NCBI RefSeq assembly: GCF_006345825.1
Contig: NZ_VCIX01000092.1
Coordinates: forward strand, 1,054,001 to 1,118,000
Reading direction: 5' to 3'
DNA length: 64,000 nucleotides
Source of the DNA: Paenibacillus paridis
GTDB lineage: Bacteria; Bacillota; Bacilli; Paenibacillales; Paenibacillaceae
Shown here: positions 43,753 to 51,338 of the stretch, one piece after another
How the letters are laid out: each line of letters opens with the position of its first letter
Numbering within the stretch: position 1 is the first letter of the stretch
Position numbers and translations under genes: made by a program
The notes under the pieces: model-generated
What the model was told of the DNA's origin: nothing
What the model saw: only the letters and a program-made list of their open reading frames with translations
Databases searched by the model: none

Positions 43753-43881
43753 TTTTAAAATAGAAGAAATGAACAGTTAACTAGCTTAACTAGATTTAAT
43801 ATTTCACGGCGAAGCGGGTTTCACTGGCCAAGGCCGGCGATAGCTGTATCGGCTTGTCCGTAGACGAAGGAGATGTGCCCT

Positions 43882-44574
43882 ATGACGATTGAAATGAAAA
43901 ATGATTGGCCGCTATACTTGGAAAATGAATTTAATGCTCCTTATATGGTAGAGCTGCAGGCTTGGCTGGAGGATAAATACAAAGTTGAAACGGTATATCC
44001 GGAAAAAGAACATATTTTTAATGCACTGAACTATACCTCCTATGAGCAGACGAAGGTTGTTATTTTGGGACAGGACCCTTACCATGGCCCTCAGCAGGCT
44101 CACGGCTTGAGTTTTTCGGTTCAGCCAGGCATAAAGGTACCGCCTTCCCTAAAAAATATATATAAAGAGCTTGAGGCGGATGTAGGCGCTCCAATACCCG
44201 ATCACGGAAGTTTGGTATCTTGGGCTCGCCAAGGGGTGCTTTTGCTAAATGCGGTGCTTACCGTGGAGAAGGGGCAGCCTAATTCACATCAAGGCATGGG
44301 CTGGGAGCGGTTCACCGATGCCGTTATTGCCGTCATGAATGAAAGGGAGAAGCCGGTTGTATTCATGCTTTGGGGGAAGTATGCACAGGAGAAGGCCAGA
44401 GCTATTGATACGGACAAGCATCTCGTTATTTCTTCCGCGCATCCGAGTCCGTTTGCTGCACGGAAAGGTTTTTTTGGCAGCAAGCCATTCTCGCGGGCAA
44501 ATGCTTTTTTGGAGAACACGGGAAGCGAGCCAATTGATTGGAACATTCCTGCGCTTGGCGATGATGCAAGTTAG
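43882..44574 (+). CDS. ung: Uracil-DNA glycosylase (family 1)
   Basis: Removes uracil from DNA to start base-excision repair. The 230-residue protein has the family 1 water-activating motif GQDPYHG with D65 (63-69) and the HPSPFAARKGFFGSKPF loop with H187. GAAGGAG at 43866-43872 abuts a first ATG (43873) but lies 9 nt from ATG 43882, which is therefore chosen. It is monocistronic, followed by a shared bidirectional terminator. Confidence 0.95.
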   Translation: MTIEMKNDWPLYLENEFNAPYMVELQAWLEDKYKVETVYPEKEHIFNALNYTSYEQTKVVILGQDPYHGPQQAHGLSFSVQPGIKVPPSLKNIYKELEADVGAPIPDHGSLVSWARQGVLLLNAVLTVEKGQPNSHQGMGWERFTDAVIAVMNEREKPVVFMLWGKYAQEKARAIDTDKHLVISSAHPSPFAARKGFFGSKPFSRANAFLENTGSEPIDWNIPALGDDAS

Positions 44575-44589
44575 AAGATGAATGAAATA

Positions 44590-44644
44590 AAAAGGCTTCT
44601 CCGCTTGTCTGAACATCAGCTCAGACAGGCAGAGAAGCCTTTTG
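44590..44644. terminator. Bidirectional terminator between ung and the SLH gene
   Basis: AAAAGGCTTCTC and GAGAAGCCTTTT form the outer stem, with inner TGTCTGA/TCAGACA. T-runs on both strands serve the two convergent genes. Confidence 0.88.
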
Positions 44645-44653
44645 GTTATTTCG

Positions 44654-45607
44654 TTATTGCACAATGATCGCAGGGCCTGTCGAGGCCTCGCTTCCACCGG
44701 AGGTAGCGGGAAGCACCGGCTTCAGCTTAGCATCAACATAAGTAGAAACCTGAACATCTGTTATGACCTGCGGATACATTTTATCGGGGTCCGGCAATAC
44801 CGCTTCCACATGGATAATCGCTTGGTCTCCATTGAATTCGATGGAAGCAATGCGAAGGCCATAGCCTGGGTGAGGCACTTGTGCGGTTACGGTTACTTTG
44901 TTAATATCGGCGTTTACTGCCGTAACGGTCAGCTTGGGATCAAGCGTCGGCTGCTCTGGCGAATTTGGAATCGTAGCCGTCTCCTTTACGAATTGAATGG
45001 CATCATAGAGCCAGCCGGCTGCATCGCTGCGCGTGATGGCTTTTTTCGGATAGAACTTATTGGTTTTGTCGAGTGTAACCACTTTGGAAATCATCAGTTT
45101 CTGTATGCTGTCCATGTAGTCTTTGTTAACCTCAGCTTCATCTTCAAGCAGCATAAAGATTTCAATAAACGCATAATCGCCTTTTTTCGTCATCCCTTTG
45201 AACAAGGGGTGAGCGAATTGTTCACGGGTCATGATATCATTGGGCTTAACACCGTTTGGAATTTCGAGCCCGTTTAGGCTGGCAATTATGAACGCATCCG
45301 AATACCAGGCATCATCCTTTACATTCGGGTAGTAATCGCTTGCCTTGGGTGCTCTAATGAAACGAATGTTATCAATGTTCAGGCCAAGGCCTCTGACGAT
45401 CAAGGAAACGCCTTCCGCATAAGTCAAATTGCCTTTGGGGTTAAACTTGTCCTGTGCATTTCCGTTCAGTATGCCCAGTTTTTTGAGCTCGGCGATCTTT
45501 TGTTCATTTGCATCGTTTTTAACATCCTTGAAGGCTAGTGCGGATTGCCCGAGAGTGAAGAGCATCATCGCAACTAACATTATGATGACTATCGGTCGTT
45601 TTCTCAT
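44654..45607 (-). CDS. Secreted S-layer-homology (SLH) domain protein
   Basis: The 317-residue protein has a signal peptide (MRKRPIVIIMLVAMMLF..., cleavage likely after ALA near 25). It is followed by SLH-type repeats at about 26-85, 90-150 and 155-205: FKDVKNDANEQKIAELKKLG, DYYPNVKDDAWYSDAF and RSDAAGWLYDAI. SLH domains bind pyruvylated cell-wall polymers, so the protein is cell-wall associated. The C-terminal ~110 residues (LTVTAVNADINKVTVTAQVP) form a beta-rich domain of unknown role. GAGGTGACC precedes the ATG on the minus strand. Confidence 0.88.
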   Translation of the reverse strand: MRKRPIVIIMLVAMMLFTLGQSALAFKDVKNDANEQKIAELKKLGILNGNAQDKFNPKGNLTYAEGVSLIVRGLGLNIDNIRFIRAPKASDYYPNVKDDAWYSDAFIIASLNGLEIPNGVKPNDIMTREQFAHPLFKGMTKKGDYAFIEIFMLLEDEAEVNKDYMDSIQKLMISKVVTLDKTNKFYPKKAITRSDAAGWLYDAIQFVKETATIPNSPEQPTLDPKLTVTAVNADINKVTVTAQVPHPGYGLRIASIEFNGDQAIIHVEAVLPDPDKMYPQVITDVQVSTYVDAKLKPVLPATSGGSEASTGPAIIVQ

Positions 45608-45760
45608 TAGGTCACCTCTTTATCGTATTTGCTGCAGCACTTATTTTGACGTTATTATAAACGGAAATGTTGCATTTTTCCTAATTCTTTCGAAAAATGC
45701 ATATTGTTATTCGGAAGGTTTGATCTACACAAGCTGAACAAACCATTTTATGTATTGACT

Positions 45761-45846
45761 AAGGAAAAAGCCCATAACCCCTTATTCAAAAAGGATTGTG
45801 GGCTTTCATTTGTATAATCTGAGCAGGGCTCGGACCTGCTGGGCAA
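45761..45846. repeat. Degenerate copy of tRNA-Val 3' half and its terminator
   Basis: This ~85-bp stretch matches 46241-46331 at roughly four of five positions. It includes a hairpin AAAGCCCA...TGGGCTTT (45765-45806) and a corrupted tRNA 3' end (ATCTGAGCAGGGCTCGGACCT, where the gene has TTCGAA). It lies beyond the 78-aa ORF, so together with the intact tRNA-Val it brackets that ORF. Confidence 0.75.
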
Positions 45847-46083
45847 TCAAGTAACGATGTTTCTAATTTCAACTAGCTCGTTAATAAAATAATCAAGTTG
45901 ATTTTTAGTGGATACATTAATTACTTGACGACTATTGTTTTTCATTTTGTAATCCTGTTCTAATGATTCTAAAGTGAGCCCTGCTGCTAGTGTCGCTATT
46001 CCATCACCTATGGTGACAATTGATGCTGCAATAAAAGCCAGCCTGGCAATTTCAATATCTCGTATGTCCTTATTATTCTGCAT
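45847..46083 (-). CDS. Small membrane-segment protein in a tRNA-Val-flanked insertion
   Basis: The 78-residue product begins MQNNKDIRDIEIARLAF and has one hydrophobic stretch (FIAASIVTIGDGIATLAAGL) followed by a charged, helical tail. GGGAGG lies about 10 nt before the ATG on the minus strand. No family is recognised. It sits between the tRNA-Val terminator and a degenerate copy of the tRNA 3' end, which suggests it arrived by insertion next to the tRNA. Confidence 0.65.
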   Translation of the reverse strand: MQNNKDIRDIEIARLAFIAASIVTIGDGIATLAAGLTLESLEQDYKMKNNSRQVINVSTKNQLDYFINELVEIRNIVT

Positions 46084-46240
46084 AAGCCGAAACCTCCCGA
46101 ATCATATGCATCAATATATGTGCGAATATACGGGGAGGTGAAGAGGAGATGATTAAGCAACATACCTGGTGAATGAATATTTTATTCATATCCTATTCGT
46201 ATCACGATAAAATAGGAGAAAATTTTATCAAAGATCAATC

Positions 46241-46331
46241 AAAGGAAAAAGCCCGCAATCCCTCATGGTACAAAGGATTGCGGGCTTTTTATTTGTATGA
46301 TCTGAACAGGGTTCGAACCTGTGACCCCTAC
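46241..46331. repeat. tRNA-Val 3' half plus terminator, parent copy of the 45761 repeat
   Basis: Contains the minus-strand terminator of tRNA-Val: AAAAAGCCCGCAATCC pairs with GGATTGCGGGCTTTTT (46246-46290), and the intact tRNA 3' end. It is directly repeated in decayed form at 45761-45846. Confidence 0.75.
46246..46290 (-). terminator. Terminator of tRNA-Val
   Basis: A near-perfect stem AAAAAGCCCGCAATCC/GGATTGCGGGCTTTTT just 3' of the tRNA on the minus strand. It can work in both directions. Confidence 0.85.
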
Positions 46332-46370
46332 CCTGTCAAGATAGTGCTCTCCCAGCTGAGCTACCAGATC
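46298..46370 (-). tRNA. tRNA-Val (GAC)
   Basis: Read on the minus strand, GATCTGG pairs with TCAGATC as acceptor stem (one G-T pair). The D-arm is GCTC/GAGC, the anticodon stem CTATC/GGTAG encloses TTGACAG with anticodon GAC, and the T-arm is ACAGG/CCTGT. It is 73 nt including discriminator A; CCA is not encoded. It reads GUC valine codons. Confidence 0.9.
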
Positions 46371-46547
46371 ATGTTAGCGACAATTAATAATATATCAGAG
46401 GCGGAGAATGAAGTCAATACTTTTTATGGAATTTGTTGCACTTTGCGAAACCTTATTTTACACGGAGCCAAGACAACTATATAATAGCTGAAGGCTGATG
46501 CCTATTTATGTTTTACATCACCTATGTGACGGGAGCGGTTAAGAGCT

Positions 46548-46898
46548 ATGTTTAATCTTGAGGTACATAACCAATTTGCAGCAGCAGTCCAACAATTGAT
46601 CGGCAAGCCAGGCGTCATTCATTTGCAAAATGACGTTGATTACAAAATTTCGGTACAGCAGTTTACAGGCATTGAAGTAACGGAGCATTACGATAACGAG
46701 AAAGATCCTATGATCTTTCAAATTTCATTTTTGAATGCGCTTGGCCAAGAGGACACTTTGGAAATTTGGGATAGCGCCATTCTTGAACTCGACCACACAC
46801 AGCCGGAAGTGACGGAGGAGTGGGTGCCGCAGGGTCTTGCTTTTGCCTTTGCTGTACTTAAGGATGAAAGCAACGCGATTGAATTCTATATGGCTTAA
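46548..46898 (+). CDS. Conserved-looking hypothetical protein
   Basis: An acidic 116-residue protein (MFNLEVHNQFAAAVQQL...) of alternating helix and strand character without signal peptide or membrane segment. No family is recognised. AAGAG lies close before the ATG. Its 3' end is 1 nt from the 3' end of the convergent Spo0E-like gene, with no terminator between them. Confidence 0.75.
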   Translation: MFNLEVHNQFAAAVQQLIGKPGVIHLQNDVDYKISVQQFTGIEVTEHYDNEKDPMIFQISFLNALGQEDTLEIWDSAILELDHTQPEVTEEWVPQGLAFAFAVLKDESNAIEFYMA

Positions 46899-46899
46899 T

Positions 46900-47070
46900 T
46901 TAGGAGCGGCTGTTAGCTAAGCATCCAGAGTATTCATTAAGGAGATAATCCAGCTCTTGGCTAATTTTAACGACGGCGTGATCCGTAAGGTTGTTGCAAG
47001 CTTCAAATAATAGGACCATTTCTGCACGTACTTCTTCAATTTTTTGCTGATAAAAATGGTTATCCATCAT
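46900..47070 (-). CDS. Spo0E-like aspartyl-phosphate phosphatase (small)
   Basis: A 56-residue frame, translated MMDNHFYQQKIEEVRAEMVL at its start, ends with the helix ISQELDYLLNEY. SQELD is the hallmark of Spo0E family phosphatases, which dephosphorylate Spo0A~P and delay sporulation. The family consists of short two-helix hairpins of 50-90 residues, so the length fits. GGAGGG lies 3 nt before the first and 6 nt before the second of two adjacent ATGs; the second (47067) may be the true start. Confidence 0.85.
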   Translation of the reverse strand: MMDNHFYQQKIEEVRAEMVLLFEACNNLTDHAVVKISQELDYLLNEYSGCLANSRS

Positions 47071-47277
47071 AATCCCTCCAACTTTTCATTTGCTAAACAT
47101 AGAATAAACGAAGGTTGTTAGAATTTTTCCGAAATAAAAATTAGGTTTATGTTAGCTACAAAAAAATGAACGGCTGCGGACCTTCGTATTTGATTTACTA
47201 AACGGATAATCCTCATATGAAACATTTTCATAACATAAAAGTTGATTATTTTTCCTGTAGAGCATAAATATGAGGGA

Positions 47278-47318
47278 AAATCCCCCCAAAGCATTTATGG
47301 CTTTTAGGGGGATTTTTT
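47278..47318. terminator. Intrinsic terminator (bidirectional)
   Basis: AATCCCCC pairs with GGGGGATT, with inner AGC/GCT pairing and T-runs on both strands. It closes the YjfB-like gene on the minus strand. The 200 nt between it and the Spo0E-like gene show no further feature. Confidence 0.8.
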
Positions 47319-47491
47319 TAAACGCGGATATCTATGTTCTTGCCAAGATTAGGTTGTGCGCTGCTTAACATTTGTACGAGGTTTTGACCTTGCTGATTGG
47401 CTTGATCCTTGGCTATGGACATGACGCGAAGACTTGCCGCCATTGCCAGACTATTTTGGCTCATGGCCATTGATACTGCTGCTATATCCAT
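47318..47491 (-). CDS. YjfB-like putative motility protein
   Basis: A 57-residue frame starting MDIAAVSMAMSQNSLAMAAS and ending NLGKNIDIRV. The MDIA start, the Ser/Met/Gln-rich helix, KDQA and the end IDIRV match the YjfB family, a small protein expressed with motility genes in Bacillus. AGGAGGTG lies directly upstream on the minus strand. Its exact role is unknown. Confidence 0.8.
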   Translation of the reverse strand: MDIAAVSMAMSQNSLAMAASLRVMSIAKDQANQQGQNLVQMLSSAQPNLGKNIDIRV

Positions 47492-47577
47492 CCTACACCT
47501 CCTACTTTCATTATCGGAAAATCGAAGGGACTTGTTTACACCTCTCCATAAAGGAGATTATTCCTAGTCAATGTGAC

Positions 47578-47838
47578 ATGTTGGTTTTATCGCATCAACG
47601 CATACACGATTCCTATACTAAAGCCGAATGTTACCGCATACCTATAAAGAAAGCGCGCAGGAGGCGGTTTCTGTTGGCTGCAGAGTATGCCTATTTGGCC
47701 ATATGGCTAGCGGGGATGTTTGGAATTATTGGCATTGTGATCGGTGCCGTTGCACGGTTTGCGATTTATGATTCACTTTCCCATGATGAGCAGTTTGTGT
47801 GGTTGAGAAGAATTCCCACAGAAGCTCGCAAAAAGTAA
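47578..47838 (+). CDS. Small single-span membrane protein
   Basis: The 86-residue product has a basic N-terminal half (KKARRRRF) and one long hydrophobic segment, YAYLAIWLAGMFGIIGIVIGAV written here in two parts as YAYLAIWLAGMFG and IIGIVIGAV, followed by a short charged tail. No family is recognised. The start is uncertain: ATG 47578 lies 21 nt after AAGGAG, and the frame is open further upstream over the YjfB-like gene on the other strand. A terminator follows directly, which supports a transcribed gene. Confidence 0.55.
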   Translation: MLVLSHQRIHDSYTKAECYRIPIKKARRRRFLLAAEYAYLAIWLAGMFGIIGIVIGAVARFAIYDSLSHDEQFVWLRRIPTEARKK

Positions 47839-47842
47839 ACTG

Positions 47843-47885
47843 AAATCCGGCAATCGCAGAAGGATGCGAATAAGCCGGATTTTTT
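47843..47885 (+). terminator. Intrinsic terminator
   Basis: AATCCGGC pairs with GCCGGATT with an inner TCGCA/TGCGA stem, followed by TTTTT. Confidence 0.85.
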
Positions 47886-47993
47886 GTGCTGTTCTCAAAA
47901 AACACAAGTAAAATATTTCATAGTTATGGAAAGATGGGGGCATTATAATAATTGGCTGTACATTTTGTTAATCTGAGAGGGGCTAACGCAAAC

Positions 47994-48245
47994 ATGAATG
48001 ACTTCAATAGCGGGCAAGATACGAGGGAGCATATTGTTGCTGTGCAAAAGGACGGAGATGGCGATCTGACGGCTTTCAAAACCTCTGGCGGGCGTGTGCT
48101 TGATTATACAACGGCACTCCAAGAAGTGCAGGCTGGGCAAATTGCTGGCGTTAATACCTTTAAGGGCAAAGACGGCGAGTTTTATATCCGCGGGGATGCC
48201 GATGGCGATCCAACCAATAACTTGGACCAGTTGCCTCTTTTTTAG
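47994..48245 (+). CDS. DUF3892 family protein
   Basis: An 83-residue acidic protein. HIVAVQKDGDGDLTAFKTSG and GRVLDYTTALQEVQAGQI match the DUF3892 pattern seen in many Bacilli; its function is unknown. AGAGGGG lies about 11 nt before ATG 47994; an in-frame TTG at 47952 has no ribosome-binding site. Confidence 0.8.
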   Translation: MNDFNSGQDTREHIVAVQKDGDGDLTAFKTSGGRVLDYTTALQEVQAGQIAGVNTFKGKDGEFYIRGDADGDPTNNLDQLPLF

Positions 48246-48356
48246 CACCGTTATTTAATGTCGTAAACTAAAGAAGATGCAAACAGAAGCTATCCGTCAG
48301 AAAGACGCTTCTTTATGAATTTCTGATTAAGAAAAAGCATATTAGCTAGACGCAAC

Positions 48357-48392
48357 AAAGGCGCCGCATGCGTAACATGCTGGCGCCTTTTT
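48357..48392. terminator. Terminator between the DUF3892 gene and the convergent MBL gene
   Basis: AAAGGCGCC pairs with GGCGCCTTT, with inner CATG/CATG pairing and a T-run on the plus strand. Confidence 0.85.
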
Positions 48393-48462
48393 GAATGAAA
48401 AGATGTTATGGTTTGGAAGAACTCTTCCATTATAAGAATGAAGGCAAAGCTCTTGTTATCCC

Positions 48463-49191
48463 TTAGGTGATGTCATACCTTTGGTGCTGTTCAACAATGC
48501 GCATGGAACCGGTTTTGCCTCTGTACTCATCAATAGCGTCACCATAATGCATAAGCCAGGTTTTCTCCTGAATGGCTTCAGGAAGCTGAACCAGTTCTTC
48601 AAGTGAGGCATGAACGACGCCGGGTGGCTCAAGCTGGCAATCGTGATAAATCGTAGTCACACCTTCGTCGATCAATTGCTGAAGCAGCGCGGGATCGTAG
48701 CGCATGTCGGCGGAATAAAAGAAATGACCGTTAAAGATAAAAGAATAGCTTGGTTTATTCGTAATGTGTTTGGTTTGAAGCAGTCGAACGGTTAAGCCGG
48801 GGGACAGCTCAATGTCTGTATTCGGCTGAAGCGGGCGTACTTCGAAAAAGTCTTCAAGCTTGTCCAGCGGTTCCTGCGTCAACCCTCCACGAAGCGTATG
48901 TTCCCACAAGGGCTGAACCAGTGTCTCCGCAAGGTACAAAACAGGTTTTCGCTTATATTTGAACATCATTTGAAAGGCGTATTCTTCCAATCCGCCAACA
49001 TGGTCTCCATGTATATGACTGATCAGCACAGCATCCAGCTCGGGAAAGGATAGGCCTTGCTCATGCAGCGCTTTCGGCAGCGTTATTCCGCAATCCACTA
49101 ATAGCCGATAGCCATTCACCTCAATAATGCCATTATTATTATCATACTTTTTTGCAAAAGCGCTCCCCGTTCCGATCATCGTGATATGCAT
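48463..49191 (-). CDS. Metallo-beta-lactamase-fold hydrolase (ribonuclease Z-like)
   Basis: A 242-residue MBL-fold protein with the metal motif HIHGDH at 59-64 and further ligands in the SADMRYDP and HYGD segments. It begins with the typical ITMIGTGSAF strand. Family members are hydrolases of varied substrates (tRNA processing, cyclic nucleotides, lactones), and the substrate is not predictable. AAGGAGG lies about 9 nt before the ATG on the minus strand at 49191; an upstream in-frame ATG overlaps that site. Confidence 0.88.
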   Translation of the reverse strand: MHITMIGTGSAFAKKYDNNNGIIEVNGYRLLVDCGITLPKALHEQGLSFPELDAVLISHIHGDHVGGLEEYAFQMMFKYKRKPVLYLAETLVQPLWEHTLRGGLTQEPLDKLEDFFEVRPLQPNTDIELSPGLTVRLLQTKHITNKPSYSFIFNGHFFYSADMRYDPALLQQLIDEGVTTIYHDCQLEPPGVVHASLEELVQLPEAIQEKTWLMHYGDAIDEYRGKTGSMRIVEQHQRYDIT

Positions 49192-49320
49192 GAAAAATCC
49201 TCCTTGTCGTCCATTCATTTAATGTATCAAATCCTATGTATCCTTGACAATTGTAGATGCACATTTGCCTCTGTTTACATACAATGCTAAAGCAATATGT
49301 TCATTGGAGGCGAACAAGGC

Positions 49321-49524
49321 ATGAGCAAAGGAAAAGGTAAAGTTGCAAAGAAAAAACAGCCGGCAAGCGACCGGAAGCAGTATTCCTACAAGTTGGTGCT
49401 CTCGGATACTTGTGCCGTGTGCAAAACACCATGCGCCAGAGGCATAAATTACTTGTCCAGAATGCGTCAGCCTGGCAGCGTCGGCAAAGGCGTGCCTTGC
49501 GTACTGACGAGAACGTTTGGGTAA
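49321..49524 (+). CDS. Small basic cysteine-containing protein
   Basis: A 67-residue product with a lysine-rich N-terminus (MSKGKGKVAKKKQPASDRKQ) and four cysteines arranged CAVCKTPC...C, suggesting a zinc site. GGAGGCG about 11 nt upstream selects ATG 49321. It is a compact single gene; no family is recognised. Confidence 0.65.
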   Translation: MSKGKGKVAKKKQPASDRKQYSYKLVLSDTCAVCKTPCARGINYLSRMRQPGSVGKGVPCVLTRTFG

Positions 49525-49692
49525 TGATTGCGAGTATTATATTTATTTCCCAGGCAAGCGCACGTTTCAACAGCGTTTGACAAGATGGGCCCGCGAGCGA
49601 TTCATGCAAAATAGTTTATTCCAAAACGCAACTTTGCAGGACTTGCTGAGTATAACCTTACATCCAGGCTATCGGATGGAGGGCTTACATCT

Positions 49693-50256
49693 ATGAAATT
49701 CAGAAAAGTTATTATTCCGCTGCTGCTGCTTTCTTTATGGGGCGGATCGATGCTGTTTGCAGATTCAGCAACCCAAAAGGTTCGTGTCTTGATTAACGGA
49801 CTTGAACAAGATGGGGGAGGTTTAATGACCGACGGCAAAACCTATTTGCCGCTTCGCCAATTAGCAACTTCTATGCAGGCAATTATCGAGTGGGACGGTC
49901 CAAACAAACGTGCGACCGTATATAAGCCTAATGTGCATATGTTTCTATTCCAAAATAATGCGGTATTCGGAAATGTAGCCAAGGGCTACCAAGCCAAGTT
50001 TAAAGTATTCGCCCAGCTCGATAACTTAAAAACTGACGTCGTCGCTGTCAAGGTATCCATCTTCGACCCCTCTGGCAAAGAGAAAGTGATCCAGACCGAG
50101 ACTGTGAATACGTCCAAGGATAATTTCTGGTATGCAACGGACGAAATCGATTATAAATTCGATGCTAGCGGTAAATACCCGATTCGCTTCTTTCTGAAAC
50201 TCAAGGGCTCGGAAGAATGGACCGCTGTTTCAGAAAAACTCATATCTTCCCAATAA
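49693..50256 (+). CDS. Secreted protein with copper amine oxidase N-terminal-like (stalk) domain
   Basis: The 187-residue protein has a signal peptide (hydrophobic 6-21, cleavage near FADSA). It is followed by the repeat-type domain VRVLINGLEQD...LMTDGKTYLPLRQLATSMQA, the pattern called Cu_amine_oxidN1, which in Bacilli is a common wall-associated fold and not an oxidase. The C-terminal part is a beta-rich domain (VVAVKVSIFDPSGKEKVIQT). The likely location is the cell surface; the role is unknown. Confidence 0.85.
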   Translation: MKFRKVIIPLLLLSLWGGSMLFADSATQKVRVLINGLEQDGGGLMTDGKTYLPLRQLATSMQAIIEWDGPNKRATVYKPNVHMFLFQNNAVFGNVAKGYQAKFKVFAQLDNLKTDVVAVKVSIFDPSGKEKVIQTETVNTSKDNFWYATDEIDYKFDASGKYPIRFFLKLKGSEEWTAVSEKLISSQ

Positions 50257-50275
50257 TCGAAACCATGTCATGATT

Positions 50276-50304
50276 CGCTCCTCTTATCTGAGGGGCGTTT
50301 TCGT
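50276..50304 (+). terminator. Intrinsic terminator
   Basis: CGCTCCTC pairs with GAGGGGCG (one G-T pair), followed by TTTTCGTTT. Confidence 0.75.
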
Positions 50305-50372
50305 TTGACCTTTCATAGAATGTCATGTTACTATACGATAGTCTATAAACATTATTGAAATGGGGTAATAAC

Positions 50373-50681
50373 ATGAGCGAACATCAGCATAGCGATGATT
50401 GCGGATGTGGTGAAGACCACGAGCATGAAGAGCATGTCTTTATCGTGACTGACGACGAGGGCCAAGAACGCGAAATGGTCATGGTTTATACGTTTGAATC
50501 CGAAAACAATGTATACGCAGTATTGCTCGATCGCAACGATCCAGAAGCGGACGGCGTTATTTTCCGTATTGAAGAAGAAAACGACGAATCCTTCCTTGTT
50601 GGCATTGAAGACGATGCCGAGTGGGATCGCGTTACTGCGATTTACGAGGAAATTGCCCGTACGGAGAGCGAAGGAAATTAA
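50373..50681 (+). CDS. DUF1292 family protein
   Basis: A very acidic 102-residue protein. The N-terminus is His/Cys-rich (HQHSDDCGCGEDHEHEEH) and may bind metal. The body HVFIVTDDEGQEREMVMVYT, then NDPEADGVIFRIEEENDESF, matches DUF1292 (YrzB-like) proteins. The function is unknown. GGGG lies about 9 nt before ATG 50373. Confidence 0.88.
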   Translation: MSEHQHSDDCGCGEDHEHEEHVFIVTDDEGQEREMVMVYTFESENNVYAVLLDRNDPEADGVIFRIEEENDESFLVGIEDDAEWDRVTAIYEEIARTESEGN

Positions 50682-50709
50682 TTTGGAGCTTCCTTCATTC
50701 TAACAAGCA

Positions 50710-50755
50710 AATAAAGAGAGGTCTGCGAGCGACGCTCGCGGACCTTTCTTTATTT
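50710..50755. terminator. Intrinsic terminator (bidirectional)
   Basis: AATAAAGAGAGGTCTGCGAGCG pairs imperfectly with the following CGCTCGCGGACCTTTCTTTATT; the core GCGAGCG/CGCTCGC is perfect. It serves the DUF1292 gene and the convergent gene. Confidence 0.85.
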
Positions 50756-50791
50756 TGCTGCAAATCATCGTTATCCCCTCAAGGATCGGAT

Positions 50792-51208
50792 TTATTTTCT
50801 CGGATTGAAGTAAATGGTGCGCCCGTTAAACATCGTCAGTTCTGCTTTCAATTGCTTTGCTATGTATTTGCATAATTCATTTGCTTTCGCCTTGTCTCCG
50901 TGAGTGGCTTCCTCAGGAAGCACAACATGGATGCATGGAACCAAAGTGCCTGTCGTGCTTGGCGCTTCACTAGGGCCAAAAATAATATGTTTATACAGGG
51001 GGTTGATTCCCTTTAAATAAAACCAACGGTCATCCTGCTTGGATTCGATGGTATAAGGGAAAGCTGCTTCTGCGTAATCCCAATCAAGTTGGGTGCCAGT
51101 TAGAGCAACTTGATCACGATAATGCAGAAGCTGATGGCGTATATCCTCCAGCGACACTTGCTGAACGGATGATCCTTGCACAAATTTTATGTAAGCGCTC
51201 TGACTCAT
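50792..51208 (-). CDS. Conserved hypothetical protein, probably DUF1885
   Basis: A soluble 138-residue protein starting MSQSAYIKFVQGSSVQQVSL. The pattern AFPYTIE...YLKGINPLYKHIIFG resembles DUF1885 proteins of Bacilli, recalled without a search. No catalytic motif is visible. The gene is transcribed alone on the minus strand. Confidence 0.75.
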   Translation of the reverse strand: MSQSAYIKFVQGSSVQQVSLEDIRHQLLHYRDQVALTGTQLDWDYAEAAFPYTIESKQDDRWFYLKGINPLYKHIIFGPSEAPSTTGTLVPCIHVVLPEEATHGDKAKANELCKYIAKQLKAELTMFNGRTIYFNPRK

Positions 51209-51284
51209 CGCATCTCACCTCTGCCAACATCATAGCACGAGCGAAAACCGTTGACAATAAGTGCCAACTCCGAAAAATCGCTTT

Positions 51285-51326
51285 AAAAAACGGCCTTATC
51301 CGCGCAAAGCGCTTAGCAGGCCGTTT
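51285..51326 (-). terminator. Terminator of the decarboxylase gene
   Basis: AAACGGCCT and AGGCCGTTTTTT pair on the minus strand across a ~21-nt loop, 13 nt after the stop. Confidence 0.8.
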
Positions 51327-51338
51327 CGGGTGTTTGAA

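Noticed and set aside
43760..43872. GC-rich structured stretch before ung considered as a riboswitch
   Set aside because: It matches no riboswitch core motif that I can recognise.
46141..46180. GGAGGTGAAGAGGAG followed by ATG as a gene start
   Set aside because: The frame ends after seven codons.
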